Below, piece by piece: positions 1 to 7,270 of a stretch of DNA of 16,840 nucleotides. The notes beneath the pieces are model-generated. The model searched no databases and was not told the origin of the DNA. It saw only the letters and a program-made list of their open reading frames with translations. Positions within the stretch are counted from its first letter, which is position 1; every line of letters begins with the position of its first letter. Origin of the DNA: Halorhodospira sp. (GTDB lineage: Bacteria; Pseudomonadota; Gammaproteobacteria; Nitrococcales; Halorhodospiraceae); contig SKJZ01000152.1 of assembly GCA_007121755.1 (NCBI GenBank), positions 1 through 16,840 of the forward strand, read 5' to 3'. The position numbers and the translations under genes were made by a program.

Positions 1-150
1 AGGACTCCGCGAAGCGGAGAGCGCGCAAGCTGTCTGAGCGGCGCGCCAGCGCCGCGAGTTTTTGCGCGCGCTCCTGATCGGCCGAGAAGCGCAGGGAACC
101 CGAAGGGCGCGTCCGGTGAGCACGGCAGGAACCCCGCTCCGGCAATGCTT
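1..150. repeat. GC-rich nested-palindrome intergenic repeat (candidate dispersed element)
   Basis: This non-coding stretch at the left edge is full of short inverted repeats. CTCCGC (5-10) pairs with GCGGAG (14-19) over a three-base loop. GCGGCG (38-43) pairs with CGCCGC (50-55), and that hairpin sits inside a wider pair, GCGCGCAA (21-28) with TTGCGCGC (62-69). The segment from about 21 to 110, including the pieces GCAAGCTGTCTGAGCG and AGGGAACCCGAAGGG, resembles a sequence I remember as recurring between genes in many Beta- and Gammaproteobacteria. That resemblance is from memory and unverified. Frame 1 of the plus strand is open from the window edge to the stop at 157-159, but its arginine/proline/alanine-rich translation looks like translated repeat rather than protein. 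The left boundary lies outside the window. Confidence 0.45.
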
Positions 151-240
151 TCCGTAAATTAGTATCGCACCGCGCTGAGTGCCGGCGCCACTCTCCGCCC
201 CTCGGCCGATGCAAGGGGGATGGCCAGCACGCGTAGAGCA
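151..240. other. Intergenic sequence downstream of kdsB
   Basis: No gene is visible here. A short inverted repeat, GAGTG (177-181) and CACTC (189-193) around a 7-base GC loop, follows the kdsB stop on the minus strand. It has no T-run after it, so it is not a convincing intrinsic terminator. The ptpA or murB genes that I recall following kdsB in some relatives are not seen before the window ends. Confidence 0.5.
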
Positions 241-1014
241 TTACACGTTTTGAAGAACCTCTTCCACACGGCGGACATCCTCCTCGGTATCCACCCCCGG
301 TCCGGGGCGGTCGTCGACCACGGCGACTTGGATTCGGTATCCGTGCCACAGGGCGCGAAGCTGCTCCAGCTGCTCCACCTCTTCCGGCGGCGCCACGGAC
401 AATCGTGGAAAGCGGCGCAGGAAGGCGGCGCGGTAGGCGTAAAGCCCCAAATGACGAAGCCAGCCACTCTGTCCCGACCGCTCAGCCGCAGGCGGTTGTG
501 GAAAGCGGTCACGCTGCCACGGGATCGGCGCCCGGCTGAAGTATAAGGCCCGCCCGGCCGCGTCGCGGACCACCTTGACCGCCGCCGGATCGAAGATCTC
601 ATCCCCCTCTTCGATCGGTACGGCGGCCGTAGCGATGGCGCTCTCCGGATCGGAGGCCAGCGCCGCCACGATACGGGACGGCAGGCCGGTCGGCATCAGC
701 GGCTCATCCCCCTGGACATTGACCACCACCGCCTCATCGTCGAGCCCCAGGTACTCCACGACCTCGGAAATCCGATCGGTGCCTGTGGGGTGGTCGATCC
801 GCGTCAACACCACTTCCGCGCCGAATCGCCGGCACGCCACCTCAATCCGCTCATCATCGGTAGCTACGACGACCCTGGTCGCCCCCATCCCGAGTGCGCG
901 CCGGTGGACGTGTTCGATCAATGGGCGCCCGGCGATCTCGATCAAGGGCTTGCCCGGCAATCGTGAAGCCCCGTAGCGCGCGGGGATGACCACCGTAAAA
1001 GGGATCGTGCTCAT
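241..1014 (-). CDS. kdsB: 3-deoxy-manno-octulosonate cytidylyltransferase (CMP-KDO synthetase)
   Basis: KdsB is the cytosolic enzyme that activates KDO with CTP, giving CMP-KDO for transfer to lipid A in the LPS inner core. The 257-residue product is close to the usual ~250. The N-terminal nucleotide-binding signature VVIPARYGASRLPGKPL is at residues 8-24, the conserved VVNVQGDEPLMP at about 97-108, and the family-typical ending GPGVDTEEDVRRV at 238-250. I chose the ATG at 1014-1012. It overlaps the lpxK stop as ATGA, and GAGGTG lies just upstream at 1023-1018. The longer frame reaching 1137 runs through lpxK and is not homologous there. It is the last gene of the exbB-to-kdsB operon. The small ycaR (Trm112-like) gene that often sits between lpxK and kdsB is absent. 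Confidence 0.97.
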   Translation of the reverse strand: MSTIPFTVVIPARYGASRLPGKPLIEIAGRPLIEHVHRRALGMGATRVVVATDDERIEVACRRFGAEVVLTRIDHPTGTDRISEVVEYLGLDDEAVVVNVQGDEPLMPTGLPSRIVAALASDPESAIATAAVPIEEGDEIFDPAAVKVVRDAAGRALYFSRAPIPWQRDRFPQPPAAERSGQSGWLRHLGLYAYRAAFLRRFPRLSVAPPEEVEQLEQLRALWHGYRIQVAVVDDRPGPGVDTEEDVRRVEEVLQNV

Positions 1015-1997
1015 CGGCACCTCGAATTGTGTAACAACCCATCCAACAAGTGATCGATCCGTTCCGCGGTATCGGACGGCGGGCACAGCGTGACCGGCAA
1101 CCACCACCCGTTTCGAGCCGCCTTCAGGCGGCCGCACTTCACCGCGTCCTTGGCGGTGGTCACGAACGGCGAACCGTCCGGGAAATCCAGGTCCGCCTCG
1201 CGATAACGGTGGTGATCCGGAAATGCGTGCTCCACGACCTCGAATCCGGCCTCCCGCAGGGTACGAAAGAAGCGTTCCGGGTTGCCGATCCCGGCAACGG
1301 CGTGAACCCTCCCCCCGCGCAACTCACCGCCACCCCCGAGCAGCGGCCGCGGTCGCCCGGCCGCCAACTCGAACGCCAACGGCGTCTCCGGTATAGCCCC
1401 TCCGTTGGCCAAGACGAGATCCACCTCATCCAGCCTGGAAGGCGGTTCGCGCAACGGCCCCGCGGGCAGCAGGTATCCGTTGCCCAGGCGCCGCGCGGCG
1501 TCGATGACGACCACCTCGGCGTCGCGGGCCAACCGATAGTGCTGCAGCCCGTCGTCCCCAACCACCACGTTACACCCGCCCTGCTCCACCGCCGCCATCG
1601 CGGCGGCCACGCGATCGGAGCCCACGAAGACCGGAGCCCCGGTCGCGCGGGCGAGCATCAGCGGTTCATCCCCCGGCAGGCCGGGGTCCATATCCGGCGT
1701 GACCCGCAACGGCCCGCGGCCGGCCCGGCCACCGTATCCCCGGGATACGATCCCGGGCTTGGCGCCCATGTCGGCCAGGCGGCGGACCACGTACTCCACC
1801 AGCGGGCTCTTACCCGTGCCGCCAACGAATATATTGCCGACGATCACCACCGGGACCGGCACCCGGAAAACCGCCTTGAGTCCCGCGCGATAGGCGTACC
1901 GCCGGACGCGGACCACCCCCCCGTGGAGCCATGCCAGCGGCGCCAGCGCGCGCGCAGCGGCGCCTCGGTGCAGCCAGAACGCGGGGAAGGTAGCCAT
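1011..1997 (-). CDS. lpxK: Tetraacyldisaccharide 4'-kinase
   Basis: LpxK is the inner-membrane-associated kinase that phosphorylates the 4' position of the lipid A disaccharide to give lipid IVA. The 328 residues match the usual length. A hydrophobic/basic N-terminus that would lie on the membrane comes first. The P-loop GNIFVGGTGKSP is at residues 54-65 (the family more often has GKTP, so Thr to Ser here is conservative). SRGYGG is at 85-90, the catalytic-region DDGLQH at 148-153, and TTAKDAVK at about 280-287. The ATG abuts the msbA stop directly (TGAATG), and the gene's own stop overlaps the kdsB start by 4 bases, so translation is probably coupled. Placement after msbA puts kinase and flippase in one transcript, as in many Gammaproteobacteria. 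Confidence 0.97.
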   Translation of the reverse strand: MATFPAFWLHRGAAARALAPLAWLHGGVVRVRRYAYRAGLKAVFRVPVPVVIVGNIFVGGTGKSPLVEYVVRRLADMGAKPGIVSRGYGGRAGRGPLRVTPDMDPGLPGDEPLMLARATGAPVFVGSDRVAAAMAAVEQGGCNVVVGDDGLQHYRLARDAEVVVIDAARRLGNGYLLPAGPLREPPSRLDEVDLVLANGGAIPETPLAFELAAGRPRPLLGGGGELRGGRVHAVAGIGNPERFFRTLREAGFEVVEHAFPDHHRYREADLDFPDGSPFVTTAKDAVKCGRLKAARNGWWLPVTLCPPSDTAERIDHLLDGLLHNSRCR

Positions 1998-3827
1998 TCA
2001 CTCCGCGGCGATCATCGAGACGTCGCCGTCTTCGAATTGGGTACGGTAGAGGGCCGCGTAGCGGCCCTCCGCGGCCAACAGCTCCCCGGAGGTGCCCTGC
2101 TCCACCACGTTGCCGTGATGGAGAACGACGATCTTGTCCGCGTGTTCCACGGTGGAGAGCCGATGGGCAATCACAAAGGTGGTGCGTCCCTTCATCAACT
2201 GCTCCAACGCCTGCTGGATATAGTGCTCCGACTCGGTGTCCAGGGCCGACGTCGCCTCGTCGAGGATAAGAATCGGGGCATCTTTGAGCAATGCCCTGGC
2301 GATAGCGACCCGTTGGCGCTGCCCCCCCGAGAGCATGGTGCCGTTTTCACCCACTACGGTATCCATGCCTCGGGGCAGATCCCGAATGAACTCGACCGCA
2401 TACGCCGCTTCGGCGGCCGCCCAGATCTCGTCGCGAGTCGGTGAACCGACCGCCCCGTAAGCGATGTTCTCCTCCAGGGAGGTGTTGAACAGGCATACCT
2501 GTTGCCCCACCAGGGCGATCTGGCGGCGCAGATCCTTTAGACGGTACGCCCCCAGAGGTACGCCATCGAGCCGGATCTCCCCTTGTAGCGGTTCATAGAA
2601 GCGCGGAATCAGGTTGATCAAAGTCGTCTTGCCGCTCCCTGAACGGCCGACCAGCGCCACCTTCTCCCCCGGATCGGCCGTTAACCGGATATCGTGGAGC
2701 ACGTCCCCTTTCTCGGGATCGTAGGCGAAACGCACGCCGTCAAACTCGATACGGCCGTCGGCGCGTTGGATGGTCCGGGTACCGTGATCCGCCTCCGAGG
2801 GGGCGTCCAGGACCGAATAGATGCTCTGGGCGGCGGTGATCCCCTTCTGAATCACTGCATTGACCCGGGTAAGGCTCTTCAAGGGCGGGTTGAGAAACAT
2901 CACCGCCCCGACGAATGAGACAAAGGTTCCAACGGTGAGGGTCTCCATCACCGCGCCGAGCGTGGCCAGATAGATCATGACCGCAAGCGCGATCGCCGCT
3001 ACCAACTGGACCGCCGGCGCCGCGAGCAGTTTGGTCGCCGTGAACTTCATGAACTGCTTGCGGTTCTGCTCATTGACCCGCTCAAACCGTTGCCGCTCTT
3101 GCTCCCCTTGCCCAAAGATCTTAATGACTTGGAAGCCCTCGACGGTCTCCTCGGCCACATTGGCCACCCCACCGACCGCCCGGTGGATGCGCCGGCTGAT
3201 TTTCCGGAAACGCTTCGTGATTACGATAATGATGCCCGCGATAATGGGGCCTATGACGAGAACCATGAGGATCAGCCACAAGGAGAGGTAGATCATGTAG
3301 CCGAAGATGAAAACAACCCGGGCACCGTCCCGGATAATCGCGAGCGCCGCCTCCGTAACCGATCCCGCCACATGTTCCGACTCGTACGTCATCTTGGCGA
3401 TCAACCGGCCCGAAGACATCTGGTCGAAGTAGCCGTTGGGCAGCCCGAGAATCTTCTCATGGAGTTCGGTGCGCAGGCTTTTGACCATCCGCCGCGCAAT
3501 CCATTTCATCAAGTACTCGGAGAAGAACATCGCCACTCCGTGGGCGATGAACAAGACGATGATGGCGACCGGCATGAGGCGGATCGTCGCCGGATCCCGC
3601 TCTACAAAGCCATCATCCAGCAGCGGCTTGATCAGCGCCACGAACCCCGCCTGGGTCGCCGCCATTGCCACCATGGCGGCGACGGCCAGCGCGGCGATCT
3701 TCCAATGGGGCTTGACGTAATTGACCAGCAGGCGTTTATAGGTTTGCCACGCCAGCGCATGGCTCTCCCCGCTGTTCCACTCTAGGGCGGTAGCCCGATC
3801 GGTGGTGCCGTTATTGGCTGCACTCAA
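1998..3827 (-). CDS. msbA: Lipid A export ATP-binding/permease protein MsbA
   Basis: MsbA is a homodimeric ABC half-transporter that flips core-lipid A across the inner membrane. From this start it has 609 residues. A transmembrane domain with about six helices spans roughly residues 40-330, followed by a nucleotide-binding domain. Visible motifs are Walker A GRSGSGKTT (about 394-402), signature LSGGQRQR (499-506), Walker B ILILDEATSALD (519-530) and H-loop AHRLST (about 554-559). I chose the TTG at 3827-3825 because GAGGTC (3839-3834) sits 6 bases upstream. An in-frame TTG at 3854 would add 9 residues but lacks a good ribosome-binding site. Either form is somewhat longer than E. coli MsbA because of a polar N-terminal tail. 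The gene lies 44 bases after the exbD-like stop and directly abuts lpxK, which supports the lipid A assignment over a generic multidrug exporter. Confidence 0.93.
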   Translation of the reverse strand: MSAANNGTTDRATALEWNSGESHALAWQTYKRLLVNYVKPHWKIAALAVAAMVAMAATQAGFVALIKPLLDDGFVERDPATIRLMPVAIIVLFIAHGVAMFFSEYLMKWIARRMVKSLRTELHEKILGLPNGYFDQMSSGRLIAKMTYESEHVAGSVTEAALAIIRDGARVVFIFGYMIYLSLWLILMVLVIGPIIAGIIIVITKRFRKISRRIHRAVGGVANVAEETVEGFQVIKIFGQGEQERQRFERVNEQNRKQFMKFTATKLLAAPAVQLVAAIALAVMIYLATLGAVMETLTVGTFVSFVGAVMFLNPPLKSLTRVNAVIQKGITAAQSIYSVLDAPSEADHGTRTIQRADGRIEFDGVRFAYDPEKGDVLHDIRLTADPGEKVALVGRSGSGKTTLINLIPRFYEPLQGEIRLDGVPLGAYRLKDLRRQIALVGQQVCLFNTSLEENIAYGAVGSPTRDEIWAAAEAAYAVEFIRDLPRGMDTVVGENGTMLSGGQRQRVAIARALLKDAPILILDEATSALDTESEHYIQQALEQLMKGRTTFVIAHRLSTVEHADKIVVLHHGNVVEQGTSGELLAAEGRYAALYRTQFEDGDVSMIAAE

Positions 3828-3833
3828 TGAATT

Positions 3834-3839
3834 GACCTC
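3834..3839 (-). promoter_or_regulatory. Shine-Dalgarno site deciding the msbA TTG start
   Basis: GAGGTC on the minus strand, 6 bases before the TTG at 3827, is the only strong ribosome-binding sequence near the 5' end of msbA. It lies inside the longer reading frame that would begin at the upstream TTG (3854), so it argues for the shorter protein. Confidence 0.6.
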
Positions 3840-3871
3840 AAAACTCGTCTTCAAGTCACCGCGGCGGAATC

Positions 3872-4297
3872 TCAGTCGTCTTCATCCACCGGCAGCGCCG
3901 CGATGGCGATACGCTCGATACCCACTTGCCCGGCGGCATCCATGGCCCGCACAACGGCGCCATGCGGCGTACCGGCGTCGGCCCGGATCACCAAGCCGGC
4001 AACCTCTCCGGCCGCCAACGCCTCCTCCAGCGCCTGTATCAAAGTAGCGCGCTCCCGGTTGATCAAGGCGGTGCCGCCGAGGTAGTACTCGCCCGCGCTA
4101 TCCACCGCCAACTCCAATGTGCCGGTCTCGTCCGGAACGGGGTCCGCTTCCGCTTCGGGAAGCGTGATTTCCAAACCGGCATCGCGCACGAACGTGGTGG
4201 TTACCATGAAAAAGATCAGCAGCAGGAAAACTACGTCGATTAGTGGCGTGAGATTGATTTCCGGCTCTTCCCTGCGCCGGCCGCCACGCAGATTCAC
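3872..4297 (-). CDS. ExbD/TolR-family biopolymer transport protein
   Basis: A 141-residue single-pass inner-membrane protein of the ExbD/TolR family, which with an ExbB/TolQ partner uses the proton gradient to drive work in the envelope. After a basic cytoplasmic start, the helix at about residues 14-36 contains INLTPLIDVVFLLLIFF. Asp21 is in the position of the essential proton-carrying aspartate of the family. A periplasmic domain of about 100 residues follows, ending in an acidic tail. The GTG start (4297-4295) overlaps the stop of the exbB-like gene as GTGA, and GGGGAG (4308-4303) sits 5 bases upstream. No tonB, tolA or tolB lies nearby, so whether it serves a TonB-like, Tol-like or LPS-linked system cannot be told from sequence. 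The family call is firm, the function open. Confidence 0.9.
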   Translation of the reverse strand: MNLRGGRRREEPEINLTPLIDVVFLLLIFFMVTTTFVRDAGLEITLPEAEADPVPDETGTLELAVDSAGEYYLGGTALINRERATLIQALEEALAAGEVAGLVIRADAGTPHGAVVRAMDAAGQVGIERIAIAALPVDEDD

Positions 4298-4923
4298 GCC
4301 GGCTCCCCGCGCTGTCCGCCTCCGCCGGGCCGTGACGCCTCCACCAGGCGCAGCGCCTCCTGTTCCATCTCCACGACTAGCTGATCCACCAGCCCTCGCA
4401 GGTAGCGGTACGCCATCAATGCGGGAATCGCCACGGTCAACCCGGATGCAGTGGTGATCAGCGCCTCAGCGATGCCGCCGGAGAGGGCCGGCATATCGCC
4501 CATTCCGTCCGCGCTGATGGCCCCGAAGACCCGGATCATCCCGATAACCGTGCCCAGAAGACCCAGCAGCGGGCTGATTGCAGCGATCGTGCCCAGGGTG
4601 TTCAGATACCGCTCCATCCGGTGCGCCTCATGGCGCCCCGCGTCCTCGATGGCTTCCGCCATCGCGGTGCGGCCGTGGTGGATATTGGCCACCCCGGCGG
4701 CCAGGATCCGGCCCAATGGCGAACTCTCCTTCAATGCCTCGATGTGGCGGGCATCGAGGTGCCGCTCCCGGGCCAGGCGCCACGCCCGCCCGCGCAAGGC
4801 GGGGGGGAGGATACGCCGGCGCTGCAGGGTCCAGAAGCGTTCGGCGATAATGGCCAATGCCAGCACTGAACAGGCCAATATCGGCAACATGAGCCAACCG
4901 CCGGCTTGGATCAGTTCGAGCAT
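4294..4923 (-). CDS. MotA/TolQ/ExbB-family proton channel protein
   Basis: A 209-residue polytopic inner-membrane protein of the ExbB/TolQ family, the stator-like partner of the ExbD-type protein encoded immediately downstream. Three membrane segments are visible at about residues 9-29, 112-134 and 150-172. They are separated by the long cytoplasmic loop typical of the family. The conserved second and third helices are there (GTIAAISPLLGLLGTVIGMI and the GIAEALITTASGLTVAIPA stretch). The ATG at 4923-4921 has GGGAG 5 bases upstream (4933-4929). The same frame stays open to 5436, but that part is antisense-frame reading of comEC. It is the first gene of the exbB-exbD-msbA-lpxK-kdsB run, with a candidate promoter at 4977-5008. 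Confidence 0.92.
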   Translation of the reverse strand: MLELIQAGGWLMLPILACSVLALAIIAERFWTLQRRRILPPALRGRAWRLARERHLDARHIEALKESSPLGRILAAGVANIHHGRTAMAEAIEDAGRHEAHRMERYLNTLGTIAAISPLLGLLGTVIGMIRVFGAISADGMGDMPALSGGIAEALITTASGLTVAIPALMAYRYLRGLVDQLVVEMEQEALRLVEASRPGGGGQRGEPA

Positions 4924-4941
4924 TCCATCTCCCGCCGCGGG

Positions 4942-4961
4942 GGACCGGTCCGGGCCGGTCC
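4942..4961. other. Hairpin in the comEC/exbB-like leader
   Basis: GGACCGG (4942-4948) and CCGGTCC (4955-4961) form a perfect 7-base-pair stem around a 6-base loop. No T-run follows on either strand, so it is not a standard terminator. It lies in the 5' leader expected for the exbB-like transcript, 18 bases before the start codon, and could affect translation initiation or mRNA stability. Confidence 0.4.
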
Positions 4962-4976
4962 GTGAACAAAGGTGCG

Positions 4977-5008
4977 ATTCTATAGCATTTGCAAACGCTT
5001 TCAGAAGC
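4977..5008 (-). promoter_or_regulatory. Candidate sigma70 promoter and operator for the exbB-msbA-lpxK-kdsB operon
   Basis: On the minus strand, TAGAAT (4982-4977) is a 5-of-6 match to the -10 consensus, about 55 bases before the exbB-like ATG. The corresponding -35 region (about 5000-5008) is poor. Between them is a 16-base near-palindrome, AGCGTTTGCAAATGCT (4999-4984), symmetric except for one base pair, in the place where a repressor would block RNA polymerase. The promoter overlaps the comEC stop codon. Confidence is limited by the weak -35. Confidence 0.35.
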
Positions 5009-7160
5009 CATCGCGCGGCATCGCCGCTTCCGTCGACTCCGTGGCGTTCCATCGCCAGTGGCGGTGGAACGGCCGTCCGGACCGGCGGCGCAGGGTTTTC
5101 ACTTCCGCCGCGTCCCCGGTCAATTCGAGGACAAGCGCTCCGTGCTCCCGCGTGGTCCAAACCCTCCCATCCGGACTGCGCAACGCGGCCACGCCCCCGG
5201 CGGCGCCATCGGTCAACCCTGCCGTCCACGTATCCGCGGGCGTACCGCCGAGCTCCGGCAGCAGGCGTACGATTCCGCCCGGTCCGGTCACCGTGAGCGC
5301 GCAGCCGCTGCCGGCGGGAGCCCCCTCCGCATGCAGCATCCAGTCGGCGAGTTGCGGTGCGGCGCACTCCTCCGCGCTCTCCAGCACCGGCACATCGGGC
5401 CACCGCCGACGGAAGTCGTCGACCCCCCCGGACCACCGGTCGTGCTGTCCCGGCAGCACCGCCGCGTCAGGCGTCCGTCCCTGCCGCTCCCAGTACGGAT
5501 TCAATGCAACACGCACGCCGTTGAGACCACCGCCGGGGCCGAGACCGTAGGCGACCGCGCCGCCGCCGCTCTCTACCAGGGCGGTGAACCCCTCTCCGGT
5601 ATCGAACACGGTGACCCGCACCCTCTCCCCGTCGACCCGCTCGGCCGGGAGCACCGCGAGCGAGCCCAACAGCATCAGGCAAGCGCTTCGTGCCGGCCAC
5701 CCCGGCGGCATCAGAAGCAGAAGCGCCCCGACGGCGGCGGCCGAGAGCAACCACCAAGGGTAACCGGCCGGATCGCCGCCCATCTCGATCAAATCAGCGG
5801 CGATTTCCAGAAACCTCCACAAGGCGGCCAGCACAAGGTCCGCCCCCCGCCAACAGAGCGCGGCCAAGCCCTCGCTCGCCGGCAACAGACCGACTCCCAA
5901 CAGCACCAACGGGACCACGGCGAACCCCACCACCGGAATCGCGACGATATTCGCAATCGGGGAGACCCAAGGCACATCGGCGAACCACAAGGCCAGTAGA
6001 GGCAACAGCGCCAAGCTGATCACCGTCTGAATGCGCAGCCAGGCAAGCAGACGAAACCGAAAGGTCGACCGATTCTGCGTGCTCAGCAGGATGGTCGCCA
6101 CCGCGCCGAAGGAGAGCCAGAACCCCGCCTCTAGCGGGGCCAACGGATCGATAAGCAAGACCGCCGCCGCCGCCACTGTCAGCGAGTGCCAGCCGTTGCT
6201 GGTACAACGCATCAGTAACGTGGTAACGAACACCGTTAACATAACGAGGGCCCGCTGGGTCGGCAGGGTAAAGCCGGCCAAAACTGCATAAGTAGCGGCC
6301 GCCGCCACGGCCGCGACACCGCCGGCGATCAACGACGGCACGCGTGCGGCCAAAGCCGGCCACAGCCGCCACGCACCGGCCACAACCGTTCCGGCCAACC
6401 CGGCCACCAAGCCGATATGCAGGCCCGATATTGCCAATAGGTGGCCGGTGCCGGTGCGCGATAACACCGACCACTGTTCGCCGCCGATACCGTCACGGAC
6501 CGCCACCGCTAAGCCCTGGATCAGACCGGTACGCGGCGACCCGTCGAGGCTAACCGCTATCGCACGGGCCACCCGCTCCCGCACCTGGTGAAACGATGCG
6601 CTCTCACCTCGCCACTCCGGCTCCGTGGCCGATGCGGTGCTTCGGACGTATCCCGTCGCCCCGATGCGGCGCACAAAGAGCCAACGCTGGTAATCGAACC
6701 CCGCCGGGTTTAGAAAGCCATCCGGTGGCCGCAGCCGCACCGGAAGCCGCCAGTGGTCGCCCGGCCGGATTTCCGGTGCATCGCCATACCAGACGAGGCG
6801 GATACGTGTACGCTGGAGTGTGTCCCATCCGTTATCGGATGAGCGGAGCGGAACGGCGAGAAAAACAGTACGCTGAGGGTTGCGATATGGTATATCCGCT
6901 ACACGGATATCGAGCACGACATCGGCGCGCTCCCCAACCGGAAGCGCCAATTGCCGATCGATGAGGTCGGCGGTCAGGAAAGCGGTCCAGGCGAAACCGA
7001 TCAAGCCCCAAACGGGCCAGTGCAGGGACGGCGGCATGCGATACAACAGCAGCGCCGCCATCAACGCCAGAGCCGCCGGCAGCCAGCCGGGATAAGGCGC
7101 GGTGACTGCTCCATGGAAGAGCAGCACACCAGTGCAAAAGGCGAGCGCTCCTGCCCGCAT
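5001..7160 (-). CDS. comEC: DNA internalization/competence protein ComEC/Rec2
   Basis: ComEC is the inner-membrane channel that takes single-stranded DNA into the cytoplasm during natural transformation. The 719 residues are near the usual 700-800. In order there are two to three N-terminal membrane helices and a DUF4131-type OB-like region (about 70-180). The competence domain (about 210-480) carries the signature HLLAISGLHIGL (240-251) and many membrane helices. A C-terminal metallo-beta-lactamase-like domain follows from about 512. In that domain the usual DVGQG motif is DTGEG (520-524), and the HxDxDH metal site is replaced by GQHDRW (571-576), so the domain probably cannot bind its metals. 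The ATG at 7160 has AAGGA 6 bases upstream (7171-7167). The gene is divergent from the DUF2062 gene and 77 bases ahead of the exbB-like gene. Confidence 0.93.
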   Translation of the reverse strand: MRAGALAFCTGVLLFHGAVTAPYPGWLPAALALMAALLLYRMPPSLHWPVWGLIGFAWTAFLTADLIDRQLALPVGERADVVLDIRVADIPYRNPQRTVFLAVPLRSSDNGWDTLQRTRIRLVWYGDAPEIRPGDHWRLPVRLRPPDGFLNPAGFDYQRWLFVRRIGATGYVRSTASATEPEWRGESASFHQVRERVARAIAVSLDGSPRTGLIQGLAVAVRDGIGGEQWSVLSRTGTGHLLAISGLHIGLVAGLAGTVVAGAWRLWPALAARVPSLIAGGVAAVAAAATYAVLAGFTLPTQRALVMLTVFVTTLLMRCTSNGWHSLTVAAAAVLLIDPLAPLEAGFWLSFGAVATILLSTQNRSTFRFRLLAWLRIQTVISLALLPLLALWFADVPWVSPIANIVAIPVVGFAVVPLVLLGVGLLPASEGLAALCWRGADLVLAALWRFLEIAADLIEMGGDPAGYPWWLLSAAAVGALLLLMPPGWPARSACLMLLGSLAVLPAERVDGERVRVTVFDTGEGFTALVESGGGAVAYGLGPGGGLNGVRVALNPYWERQGRTPDAAVLPGQHDRWSGGVDDFRRRWPDVPVLESAEECAAPQLADWMLHAEGAPAGSGCALTVTGPGGIVRLLPELGGTPADTWTAGLTDGAAGGVAALRSPDGRVWTTREHGALVLELTGDAAEVKTLRRRSGRPFHRHWRWNATESTEAAMPRDGF

Positions 7161-7202
7161 GGCCCGTCCTTGGAAGTAAAAAGGGCAATCGGTTGACCAG
7201 AT

Positions 7203-7215
7203 CGCTAATCTAGCG
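7203..7215. promoter_or_regulatory. Short inverted repeat between comEC and the DUF2062 gene
   Basis: CGCTA-ATC-TAGCG is a perfect 5+3+5 inverted repeat in the 110-base divergent intergenic region. On the minus strand it contains TAGATT, a possible weak -10 for comEC, so it could be an operator. Half-sites this short also arise by chance. I see no strong promoter on either strand in this region. Confidence 0.25.
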
Positions 7216-7270
7216 CGGCACCTTGTAACGAGTAAAGGCTGCTACACACGCGGAGAGAACGGGAAACACC

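Noticed and set aside
1050..2444. Long open frame on the plus strand, 464 codons
   Set aside because: It is antisense to lpxK and msbA, both strongly recognised, and its Arg/Gly/His-rich translation has no domain. High GC keeps such frames open.
4924..5436. N-terminal extension of the ExbB-like frame
   Set aside because: The extension is Arg/Gly-rich and overlaps comEC out of frame. The family N-terminus and a good ribosome-binding site are at 4923.
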